A stretch of DNA of 61,419 bases from DATEAV01 sp964575425 (lineage in GTDB: Bacteria; Chloroflexota; Anaerolineae; Anaerolineales; E44-bin32), in assembly GCA_964575425.1 (NCBI GenBank), contig CAZNRD010000015.1, positions 1 to 61,419 on the forward strand, in the 5' to 3' direction. Below the pieces are notes generated by a model that searched no databases, had not been told where the DNA came from, and worked only from the letters and a program-made list of their open reading frames with translations. The position numbers and the translations under genes are program-made. Below are positions 8,215 to 15,351 of this stretch, one piece after another (within the stretch, counting starts at the first letter, position 1; every line of letters starts with the position of its first letter).

Positions 8215-8810
8215 TGTCAAGAGGGAGCGCAACCGCTGCCCTCGTGGGCGGGCTGATTGTGGGGCTGGGAATGGGTCTGGCTCTGTTCTGGGAGTCCCCA
8301 CGGTCGTCCGAAGGCGTGGCAGTAGCGGCGTCCACGGCCACACCGCCGGCGCCGCCTTTGCTCTCGGGCGCTGCTGCCGCACCAATCATTGGAGCGCAGG
8401 CGCCGGACTTCACGCTGATGGACGTAGAAGGCCGTGCGGTACAGCTCAGCGCGCAGCGCGGGCGCGCAGTCGTGCTGAACTTCTGGGCCACGTGGTGCGA
8501 GCCATGCCGTCTGGAGATGCCGCTGCTCCAGGAAACGTACCAGGAACGAGGCCCGGATCGGATGCTGGTGCTGGGCGTCAACCTGGACGAGCCGCTCGAA
8601 ACCGTCGCCGCCTTCCGGGATGAGCTCGACCTGACCTTTCCGCTGTTGCTCGATCCGGATGGCGAGGTGCAGAGGCTGTACCGTGTGTTCGGCTACCCGA
8701 CGACCTTCGTGATCGATTCGGATGGTGTCGTCCGTGCGATCGAGATCGGTGTTCTTGACGAGTTGCGGCTGGCACGTGCGCTCAAAGCTGCGGGGCTGGA
8801 ACGGGAATGA
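8214..8810 (+). CDS. TlpA/ResA-like extracytoplasmic thioredoxin
   Basis: 198 residues: an N-terminal membrane anchor or signal (about 8-30), an Ala/Pro-rich linker, then an AhpC/TSA-Redoxin fold with the active site WCEPC in the context NFWATWCEPC. Proteins of this type reduce disulfides outside the membrane, for instance in cytochrome c or Cu-centre assembly, fed by CcdA. ATG 8214 is used (TGATG overlap with ccdA); GTG 8211 is the alternative. It overlaps the next gene by 4 bases (ATGA). Confidence 0.92.
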   Translation: MSRGSATAALVGGLIVGLGMGLALFWESPRSSEGVAVAASTATPPAPPLLSGAAAAPIIGAQAPDFTLMDVEGRAVQLSAQRGRAVVLNFWATWCEPCRLEMPLLQETYQERGPDRMLVLGVNLDEPLETVAAFRDELDLTFPLLLDPDGEVQRLYRVFGYPTTFVIDSDGVVRAIEIGVLDELRLARALKAAGLERE

Positions 8811-9778
8811 TTCGTGTCACCCTCTACACGAGGGATGAATGCCTGCTGTGCGACGAGGCCCGTCAGGCGCTGACGTCGCTGCAGTCGGAGCACCCTCATC
8901 AACTGGTTGAGCTGAACATCGACAGGGATGCGGCGCTGCAGGAGCGCTACGGAGACGCTGTCCCTGTCGTCCAGGCCGGACCCTATGTTCTGAAGGCCCC
9001 ATTTGCTATGCGTGATCTGCGCGTTGTCCTGGCAGCAGCCCAGGACCGTGCTGCCCGCATGCCTCAGCCCACAGAAGCTGTGAGGCGGTCAGTTCTGCGG
9101 GCCGACCGGGCTGTGCTCCTGATCGCCCGACACTGGCTGGCCATCGCAAACCTGATGCTCTTTCTGTACGTCGGGCCTTCCTTCGCGGCTCCGATTCTGA
9201 TGAGGTTGGGCGCGGTCACACCGGCAGGCTGGATCTACAAGGCCTATTCCCTTCTGTGCCATGAACTGGCGTTCCGCTCCTGGTTCCTCTTTGGCGAGCA
9301 AGTCGCCTACCCGCGCCAGGCGGCAGGGACGAATTTGATGAGCTTTCGCGAAGCCACGGGCCTGGATGAGAACGACTTGGCGGCCGCGCGGGCCTTCGTG
9401 GGGAACCCGCGGCTGGGATACAAGATTGCGCTCTGTCAGCGAGACGTGGCCATCTACGGCAGCATGCTCCTTGGAGGGCTGCTCTACGCGTTCCTTCGAC
9501 GGCGGCTGAAGCCACTCCCGATCTGGCTGTGGCTGCTGCTCGGCGTGGGGCCCATTGCCATTGATGGTGGAACGCAGATCCTCGGCATCTTCCCGTTTCT
9601 CTCCGCCTTCGCGCGGGAGAGCACTCCCCTTCTGAGGACGGTGACCGGGGCGCTCTTCGGGCTGATGAACATCTGGATGGCTTTTCCCCTGGTGCAGGAG
9701 TCCATGGACGACGTGGCAGCGGCAGTGATCCCGAAACTGGCTGCGGCGGAGCAGGCTGCCGCAAGACCACCGGCCTGA
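8807..9778 (+). CDS. Glutaredoxin-like domain fused to DUF2085 membrane domain
   Basis: 323 residues. Residues 1-80 form a glutaredoxin-like (DUF836-type) fold with the redox site CLLC at 12-15. From about 105 to 310 there is a multi-helix DUF2085 membrane domain, recognised by SLLCHELAFRSWF and LCQRDVAIYG, which supply further conserved Cys/His. The function of DUF2085 is unknown. Fusion to a thiol-redox domain and translational coupling to CcdA and TlpA suggest membrane redox or metal-handling work (inference). It is last in the copper/redox run. Confidence 0.8.
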   Translation: MIRVTLYTRDECLLCDEARQALTSLQSEHPHQLVELNIDRDAALQERYGDAVPVVQAGPYVLKAPFAMRDLRVVLAAAQDRAARMPQPTEAVRRSVLRADRAVLLIARHWLAIANLMLFLYVGPSFAAPILMRLGAVTPAGWIYKAYSLLCHELAFRSWFLFGEQVAYPRQAAGTNLMSFREATGLDENDLAAARAFVGNPRLGYKIALCQRDVAIYGSMLLGGLLYAFLRRRLKPLPIWLWLLLGVGPIAIDGGTQILGIFPFLSAFARESTPLLRTVTGALFGLMNIWMAFPLVQESMDDVAAAVIPKLAAAEQAAARPPA

Positions 9779-9902
9779 GCCTCGGTCGCTATGCCGGCGT
9801 CCGGGTCTGCTGGCGCGCGACGCGCGCAAGAAGCGCTGCTTTCGGCTTCGCGTTCCAGGGGTGCCCGGCGTCAGAGCCTTGGACCGACCGACGCAGCGGT
9901 GG

Positions 9903-9908
9903 TAGACT
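9903..9908 (+). promoter_or_regulatory. -10 box TAGACT six bases before pgeF (leaderless candidate)
   Basis: TAGACT is followed by GGTGCC and then ATG 9915. A weak -35 TTGGAC (9879-9884) lies 18 bases upstream. The transcript would start at or next to the A of the ATG. Confidence 0.45.
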
Positions 9909-9914
9909 GGTGCC

Positions 9915-10697
9915 ATGCCTTTCCGGCAGAGTGAATCCCTCCGCATTTTCGAATTCGCCTCACTTTCGCATCCTGACCTGGTGCAGGCTATCTTCACACG
10001 CCAGGGAGGGGTCAGCCCCGATCCATGGCGCTCCCTCAATGTCGGGGGCACGGTCGGCGATGATCGAACGCGGGTGGTAGAGAACCGCCGCCGCAGCTTC
10101 GAGGCGGTCGGCAGGCGGTTCGAGTCGGTCTACGATTCCTGGCAGGTGCATTCGGCGGTGGTGAGAGTCGTCCAGGCGCCGCGCGCCGACGGAGCGCTGA
10201 TGCAGGCAGATGCCCTGCTGACAGACAACCCGGCCGTCACGCTATTCATGCGGTTCGCCGATTGTGTGCCTGTCTTTCTGTTCGACCCGCTGCGGGCGGT
10301 CGTCGGCATTGTCCATGCAGGCTGGCTGGGCACGGTGCGCCGGGTGACCTGTGCGGCAATCGAGACGATGGTGTGCGCGTATGGCTGTCGGCCAGCGGAC
10401 ATCCGGGCCGGCATCGGGCCCTCTATTGGGCCGGATCACTATCCGGTGGGGGAGGAAGTGGCGGCTCAGGTGAAGGCTGCCTTCCCCGACGCTCAACACG
10501 CGCTCCTTCCCACCCGCGACGGAGTGACCCACCTGGACTTGTGGCTGGCGACCTGCATCCAGCTGGAGCGGGCCGGGGTGGGGAGCGTTGAGATGGCTGG
10601 CATCTGCACGGCGTGCAACCTGGCGGATTGGTACTCTCACCGGGGCGAACGCGGTCGGACGGGAAGGTTCGGCGGCTTGCTGGCGCTGCGAGGCTGA
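9915..10697 (+). CDS. pgeF: Laccase-domain purine nucleoside phosphorylase / peptidoglycan editing factor (YfiH/PgeF)
   Basis: A 260-residue multicopper-polyphenol-oxidase-fold protein (YfiH/YlmD). Seen: QVHS (metal His), ADCVPV, the HAGW box, and GICTACN near the C-terminus, the conserved His/Cys metal ligands. Family members have zinc-dependent purine nucleoside phosphorylase/adenosine deaminase activity and edit peptidoglycan precursors. The stop overlaps the yggS ATG by one base, the usual pgeF-yggS neighbourhood of the cell-division region. Confidence 0.92.
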   Translation: MPFRQSESLRIFEFASLSHPDLVQAIFTRQGGVSPDPWRSLNVGGTVGDDRTRVVENRRRSFEAVGRRFESVYDSWQVHSAVVRVVQAPRADGALMQADALLTDNPAVTLFMRFADCVPVFLFDPLRAVVGIVHAGWLGTVRRVTCAAIETMVCAYGCRPADIRAGIGPSIGPDHYPVGEEVAAQVKAAFPDAQHALLPTRDGVTHLDLWLATCIQLERAGVGSVEMAGICTACNLADWYSHRGERGRTGRFGGLLALRG

Positions 10698-11434
10698 TGC
10701 CGATGGACTTGGTGACGGCCAGCGCAATCCGGGAGAATGTGGATCGGGTGTTGGAGCGAATCGCCGCAGCCGCCCGGAGAGCAGGGAGAGATCCCGCGGA
10801 AGTGCAGCTGGTCGCCGTGACGAAAGGTCAATCGCCAGAGGTCATCTGCCTGGGCTACGAGGCCGGGCTGCGCGACTTCGGTGAGAACCGCGTGGAGGAA
10901 GCCCTGCCGAAGATTTCGGCTCTGGCTGATCTCGCAGGTGTGCGCTGGCACATGATCGGGCACATCCAGAGCCGCAAGGCCTGCGCTGTCCCGGGACCGT
11001 TTGCACTGGTGCATTCGGTCGATCGCGAGAAGATCGCACGATTGTTGGACCGGTTCGCGGCGGAGGCGGGGCTGCGCCTACCTGCACTCCTGGAATGCAA
11101 CGTCTCCGGCGAGTCGTCGAAGGAGGGCTGGCGGCTCGACGCCCCCAATTCCTGGGCGTCCGCGCTGGAGGGTCTGCGCACCGTGGTGTCGCTTCCGCAT
11201 CTGCAGGTCGGAGGATTGATGACCATGGCCCCCTGGACGGAAGATGAGGAGCGGGTGCGGGAGACATTCCGCCGCTTAAGGGAGCTGCGTGACCATCTGG
11301 CAGCGCGGCTTCCGGGGGAATGGGGCATGCTGTCGATGGGGATGACGGACGATTTCGAGGTGGCCATTGAGGAGGGGGCCACCTGCGTGCGAATTGGCAG
11401 GGCGGTCTTCGGCCCGCGGCCTGGCGAAGCCTGA
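10697..11434 (+). CDS. yggS: PLP homeostasis protein YggS/PLPBP
   Basis: A 245-residue single-domain TIM-barrel PLP-binding protein (YBL036C family), without known catalysis, that buffers pyridoxal phosphate. Seen: VAVTKGQS with the PLP Lys, FGENRVEE, WHMIGHIQSRK, GGLMTMAP and the signature LSMGMTDDFEVAIEEG. ATG 10697 overlaps the pgeF TGA; ATG 10703 is possible. It is followed 62 bases later by yggT. Confidence 0.95.
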   Translation: MPMDLVTASAIRENVDRVLERIAAAARRAGRDPAEVQLVAVTKGQSPEVICLGYEAGLRDFGENRVEEALPKISALADLAGVRWHMIGHIQSRKACAVPGPFALVHSVDREKIARLLDRFAAEAGLRLPALLECNVSGESSKEGWRLDAPNSWASALEGLRTVVSLPHLQVGGLMTMAPWTEDEERVRETFRRLRELRDHLAARLPGEWGMLSMGMTDDFEVAIEEGATCVRIGRAVFGPRPGEA

Positions 11435-11496
11435 CTGGCCGAGGTGTGAGATAATAGGCTGCGCGCGCCGGCCAAGCATTGACGAGGCGTGAAGCC

Positions 11497-11757
11497 ATGG
11501 ACTACCTGATAGCCACCATTCGCTTCGTCTCCCTTGTTGTCACTCTGGTCGTGCTGGCCGACATGCTGGTCAGCTACATCCTGAGCCCATTTCATCCCGT
11601 GCGGCGCGCGCTAAGCGGCTTCGTCAACCCGCTGCTGGCCCCCATCCGGCGGTTCCTTCCGCCGGTTGGCATGTGGGATTTCAGCCCACTCGTGCTCATC
11701 GTCCTGATCCGCCTGTTGGAGGAAGTGCTGGTGCGGCTGCTGCTCAGCCTGGGTTGA
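11497..11757 (+). CDS. yggT: YggT family membrane protein
   Basis: An 86-residue protein with two hydrophobic segments (about 5-28 and 60-82) joined by the family loop NPLLAPIRRFLPP and ending in a second helix. YggT proteins sit beside yggS and sepF in many genomes and are linked to division-site or osmotic functions. ATG 11497 is preferred to TTG 11479. No sepF lies between it and yggS. Confidence 0.9.
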   Translation: MDYLIATIRFVSLVVTLVVLADMLVSYILSPFHPVRRALSGFVNPLLAPIRRFLPPVGMWDFSPLVLIVLIRLLEEVLVRLLLSLG

Positions 11758-11768
11758 GGAGGTTCCTG

Positions 11769-12104
11769 GTGACTCGCAAGTTCCGTCTCCATGATGGGCA
11801 GCAGGGTGCGGCTCTGACCGTGCGCGTCACACCCAGGGCACGCCGCGATGAGGTTGCCGGCATCCTCGAGGACGGCACCCTGCGCGTCCGGGTGTCGGCC
11901 CCGCCAGCGGAAGGGAAAGCCAACACCGCACTCCTTGCGTTCCTGGCCAAGGTGCTGGGCGTGCGGAAGAGTCGGTTGGAGATCGTCGCGGGCGAGAAGG
12001 GCCTGGACAAGATCGTCTCCGTGGTGGACATGTCGTCTAAGGACGTCGAGGCCAGGATCCGGGCCTGGATGGAGGCGGAGGAGCGCAAGAGAGCCGAGGA
12101 GTGA
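11769..12104 (+). CDS. DUF167 family protein (YggU)
   Basis: A 111-residue DUF167 protein. The family core VTPRARRDEV, APPAEGKAN and the later LEIVAGEKGLDK are all present; function is unknown. The start is GTG 11769, with AGGAGG ending 6 bases upstream and overlapping the yggT stop region, so translation is probably coupled. A strong hairpin follows its stop. Confidence 0.92.
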   Translation: MTRKFRLHDGQQGAALTVRVTPRARRDEVAGILEDGTLRVRVSAPPAEGKANTALLAFLAKVLGVRKSRLEIVAGEKGLDKIVSVVDMSSKDVEARIRAWMEAEERKRAEE

Positions 12105-12120
12105 AAGACGCAAAGGCGCA

Positions 12121-12156
12121 AAGCAGGCGGCCGCTGGCGAAGCGGCCGCCGTGCTT
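12121..12156. terminator. Bidirectional terminator hairpin
   Basis: The arms GGCGGCCGCT (12126-12135) and AGCGGCCGCC (12141-12150) pair perfectly around GGCGA. The stem extends with AAGCA/TGCTT after one bulged base. It sits exactly between convergent genes; no long T-run follows on either strand. Confidence 0.65.
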
Positions 12157-14563
12157 ATGCGTAGAGGCCTAGCTGCGCTGGGGCGGGCAGCTCTGCTCCG
12201 GAGGCGGCCAAGTGCCACAGCGTCTCGTAGGCAGCGTCGCGCAGCGCAGGCTCAGGCGAGGCGAGGGCCTGGTAGAGGTCGTAGCTCAGTTCGGGCGCGT
12301 CCATCCAGGCCAGCGCCTCAAGCGCCGCGAGCTTCTCCTCGGGCTTGCCCGTACTGAGGGCGCGGCGCAGCATTTCGAGCGCGGCGCGGCCAGGTGCCAC
12401 GCCCAGGCCTTGGCTCGCTGCGAACGCCACCAACCAGGGGAGCGCCGCTGGCTCAGACACCGGGGTCACGACCTTCCACGGAGGGGCTCGCCGGCGTTCG
12501 AGTGCTTCGGCCGCAGCACCGCGCACCACCCACTGGCTGTCATCCACCTGCACCTTCTCCAGGATCTCCATCACCCAGGGTTCGGGAATGCGGGCCAGGC
12601 CGAAGACGGCCGCCCGGCGTGTGAGCAGGTTGTCGAGTTCGACGGCATCGCGCAGCATGCTGTATCCCTCGTCGGGATGGCACGCTAGCGCCTCCGCAGC
12701 CACAAGTCGCACCGCTTCCTCGCCCGAGAGCAGCGCGTGCCCGAGGACTTCGAGCGCCGACTCCGTGCCGATCGAGGCCAGGGCCAGGCAGCTAGCCTGG
12801 CGCGGGCGCAGATGTGGATCCTGGTTGACCAGGGTCGACAGTTTGCTGAGGGACTCGTCATCGCGCACGGCGCCAAGGCCGAGAGCGGCCAGAGCCCGAC
12901 TGGTGGGTGCTTCCGCCGCCAGCAGTCGTCGGAACAGGACTGCGACCGATGGTTCAGAAGCGGACACGAGTGCCTGCAAAGCCCGCAGCCGCAGGCCGTA
13001 CGGCCGTCGGGCGTCTTGCAAGACTGAGGCGAGCGCGCGCAGGAGTTGTGGCTTCCAGGGGGCTGTTGCAGGGGCCTCGCGCAGCCAGGGGGCTGCAATC
13101 AGCAGCCCGCTCTCAAGCGCGTCACCCGAGGCGCGCAGGTGTGCCTCGACGAGCGGAGAGAGGTCGCCCCACGCTGCATAGAAACGCAAGGCGCACTCTG
13201 CCGGCGCCCAGCCCGGCCGGACGGCGGCTTCGGTCAGCCCGGCGCGGGCCATCGCCCGCGCCGCCAGGTAGGAGCCTATCAACGGCTGGAAGAACGAGAG
13301 GCGCCCGTCGGCGCGGCGCACGAGGATGCCCGCTTCCACCAAATCCCCCAACGGGGTGCCACGCTGAAGGACTCGCTCCGGGACAGCGCCGCGGCGAGCG
13401 TTGATCCAGTTCAAGGCGGTTGACTCCGCCGGCGGCCGTTCGTCGGGCGATAGGAAGCGGGCGATGAAGGCGTCCAGGCTGTCGAGGACGGTCTTGCCCC
13501 GTGCGTCACCGCCGTAGGCGGCCCATGCCCGCAGCGTCACCTCGAGGGGCGTCAGGCTGCGGCTGCCGCTCACCAACCAGCCGGCGATGAGAGCGGGGTC
13601 GACCTCGCCCAGTCGGTTCTTTGGCATGGAGGGCGCGATGTTCTTGGTCCAGCAGGCCGCCCAGCGAGCGATGAAAGCGCGCGCTTCGTGAGCGCCCCAC
13701 GGCGCCATGGTGAGAGGAGCCAGGCCGATGCGCACCAGGCCGTCGAAGCCGCGCGTGGGCCCGGCCACCGCCACATGGTTTCCGGGGAATGCCTGCATCA
13801 AGTCACGCAGCCACTCGGCGAAGGGTGTGATCTCCATCGCCGTCATTTCATCCAGACCATCCAGCAGCAGGAGCGCTTTCTGCTGGCGGAACTGCAGAGC
13901 CAGGTAGCCAGGCAGGCGGGAAGCCACACTGCCGGACGAGGTGCGCTGTACGGCCGCGATGAGCGGCTCCAGGGGCTCCTTTGCCGATCGGCGGTCGAGG
14001 CGCATGTCGGCCGCGTGGACGAGCACCGGTGTCAGCTCGGCCAGAGGGCCGAGCTCCGCGGCACGTTGGGCGCAGCGCAGCGCGAGGTGGGCAAGAGCGG
14101 TCGTCTTCCCACTCCCTGGTTCACCGGCAAGCAGCAAGTTAGACTGTCGCAGGGCCTGATCCAGGGTGAGGGACGGGGCTCGGTACATGCCGTGGAGCAC
14201 CGTCCAGTCGGGCAGCGGGGGCAGGATGCCGATGATGCCCTCTGGCAGTGGCTCCGTGTCCTGGGGGTCAGTGGGCGGAATGGGGGCGAGAACCCGAGGG
14301 GTGAGGACGATCTCATCGAGGCTGAAGAGAGCGCGTGCCAGGTGGAGGGTTTGGGCTCGCGCGATGAGGTCGGCGCGGTAGCGGTCGGTGGCTCCCGCCG
14401 AGAGCCCTTCATTCAGCTTCTGCCAGGCTGCCGAGGCCCACTTGGAGACCTGCAGCAGGTTGGGCAGCAGGCGGATGAGGATCCACGCCAGCAGCGTGCC
14501 GACGGCCGTGCCGGCGAGGAACTCAGGCCAATCGAACTCGTATCCGAAGAACCTCGTGAGCAT
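12155..14563 (-). CDS. Membrane-anchored NACHT-type NTPase with HEAT-like repeats
   Basis: 802 residues. One N-terminal membrane helix (about 14-34) is followed by a STAND/NACHT ATPase module: Walker A GEPGSGKT (147-154) and a Walker B of the NACHT type, LLLLDGLDEM (231-240). A winged-helix-like middle follows, then an Ala/Leu-rich C-terminal half (about 460-800) that reads as HEAT-type repeats. STAND ATPases are signal-triggered switches; bacterial NACHT proteins include phage-defence sensors, but housekeeping roles are also known. No recognised effector domain (nuclease, protease, TIR) is present; the membrane anchor could be the effector side or a tether. It starts 6 bases after the zinc-ribbon gene upstream, so the two form one operon. 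Confidence 0.8.
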   Translation of the reverse strand: MLTRFFGYEFDWPEFLAGTAVGTLLAWILIRLLPNLLQVSKWASAAWQKLNEGLSAGATDRYRADLIARAQTLHLARALFSLDEIVLTPRVLAPIPPTDPQDTEPLPEGIIGILPPLPDWTVLHGMYRAPSLTLDQALRQSNLLLAGEPGSGKTTALAHLALRCAQRAAELGPLAELTPVLVHAADMRLDRRSAKEPLEPLIAAVQRTSSGSVASRLPGYLALQFRQQKALLLLDGLDEMTAMEITPFAEWLRDLMQAFPGNHVAVAGPTRGFDGLVRIGLAPLTMAPWGAHEARAFIARWAACWTKNIAPSMPKNRLGEVDPALIAGWLVSGSRSLTPLEVTLRAWAAYGGDARGKTVLDSLDAFIARFLSPDERPPAESTALNWINARRGAVPERVLQRGTPLGDLVEAGILVRRADGRLSFFQPLIGSYLAARAMARAGLTEAAVRPGWAPAECALRFYAAWGDLSPLVEAHLRASGDALESGLLIAAPWLREAPATAPWKPQLLRALASVLQDARRPYGLRLRALQALVSASEPSVAVLFRRLLAAEAPTSRALAALGLGAVRDDESLSKLSTLVNQDPHLRPRQASCLALASIGTESALEVLGHALLSGEEAVRLVAAEALACHPDEGYSMLRDAVELDNLLTRRAAVFGLARIPEPWVMEILEKVQVDDSQWVVRGAAAEALERRRAPPWKVVTPVSEPAALPWLVAFAASQGLGVAPGRAALEMLRRALSTGKPEEKLAALEALAWMDAPELSYDLYQALASPEPALRDAAYETLWHLAASGAELPAPAQLGLYA

Positions 14564-14569
14564 AGGACC

Positions 14570-15271
14570 TCACCCGGCGTAGAGAATCCGCCCGCAGTGC
14601 TTGCAGCAAACCAGGTCGCCGCCCATGCGGATGGCCTGGCGCTCGGAGTGGGATTGGGCCATGCCGCAGGCGCTGCAGCTGTCGTCCTGGAGCAGCGCCA
14701 CAGCCATGCTGCCGCGGGAGGCTCGCAGCCGGTCGTAGAGGTGCTGGTCGCCATCCGCGATGCTGGCGAGGGCCGCCTCACGCTCGGCCCCCAGGCGCTC
14801 GATGTCGGCCAAGACGCGCTCACGCTCCTCGATCAGCAAGCTGCGCTTGGCGGACAGCAGGGCTTCCAACCTGGAGACTTCCTCGGCGAGCGACTCGCGC
14901 AGCAGCTCGGCTTCCTCCAACTCGACCAAAGCGTCCAGCAGCCGCTCTTCGAGGGTCGGTTTGTAGCGGCGCAGCGCCTCGACCTCGTTCTGCAAGTCCT
15001 GGAGTTCCTTCGGATTGCGGATCCTTCCCCCGTAGAGGGCGGTCTCCGCCTGCTCGAGCTTCGCCTGATGGGAGGCGACGGCGTGCTCGGCGGACTTGGC
15101 TGCGCGGCTTGAGGCCTGGAGCCGGGCTTCGGCTTCTGCCAGCTGGCTCCGCGCCCTGGGCAGGGCCTCGCTGTCGCCGAGGGCGGCTTCGATCTCCTTC
15201 AGGCGCGTCCGCGCTCGATCGGTGTCGAGGTCGATGGCCTGAAGGCGGTACAGGCTTAGGGCGCGGCTCAT
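14570..15271 (-). CDS. Coiled-coil protein with C-terminal C4 zinc ribbon
   Basis: A 233-residue cytoplasmic protein. Residues 1-170 form a long antiparallel coiled coil with PKELQDLQNEVEALRRR-like heptads, and the C-terminus (about 190-230) is a zinc ribbon with CSACG and CCKHCGR. This is the zf-RING_7/CT398-like architecture, of nucleic-acid-binding or scaffold type and unproven function. ATG 15271 follows a TATAAT box by 6 bases and has no Shine-Dalgarno, so a leaderless message is likely. It is the first gene of a two-gene operon with the NACHT-type ATPase. Confidence 0.85.
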   Translation of the reverse strand: MSRALSLYRLQAIDLDTDRARTRLKEIEAALGDSEALPRARSQLAEAEARLQASSRAAKSAEHAVASHQAKLEQAETALYGGRIRNPKELQDLQNEVEALRRYKPTLEERLLDALVELEEAELLRESLAEEVSRLEALLSAKRSLLIEERERVLADIERLGAEREAALASIADGDQHLYDRLRASRGSMAVALLQDDSCSACGMAQSHSERQAIRMGGDLVCCKHCGRILYAG

Positions 15272-15277
15272 AGCGAG

Positions 15278-15307
15278 ATTATAGAGGCGTGGGAAGGTTG
15301 GTGGCAA
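15278..15307 (-). promoter_or_regulatory. Promoter of the zinc-ribbon/NACHT operon (leaderless)
   Basis: TTGCCA (15307-15302), 18 bases, then a perfect TATAAT (15283-15278) and 6 bases to ATG 15271. The expected +1 coincides with the start codon. Confidence 0.6.
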
Positions 15308-15339
15308 GGGGACAATGGCGGGAGAGGCGGGCTCGGCTG

Positions 15340-15345
15340 TACAAT
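15340..15345 (+). promoter_or_regulatory. -10 box TACAAT six bases before the first surface-polymer gene
   Basis: TACAAT is followed by CGGGCC and ATG 15352; no clear -35 was seen at 17 bases. It is divergent from the zinc-ribbon promoter, about 57 bases away. Confidence 0.4.
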
Positions 15346-15351
15346 CGGGCC

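Noticed and set aside
13688..15112. 474-codon plus-strand open frame
   Set aside because: Antisense to the NACHT ATPase and zinc-ribbon genes, which carry recognisable motifs.
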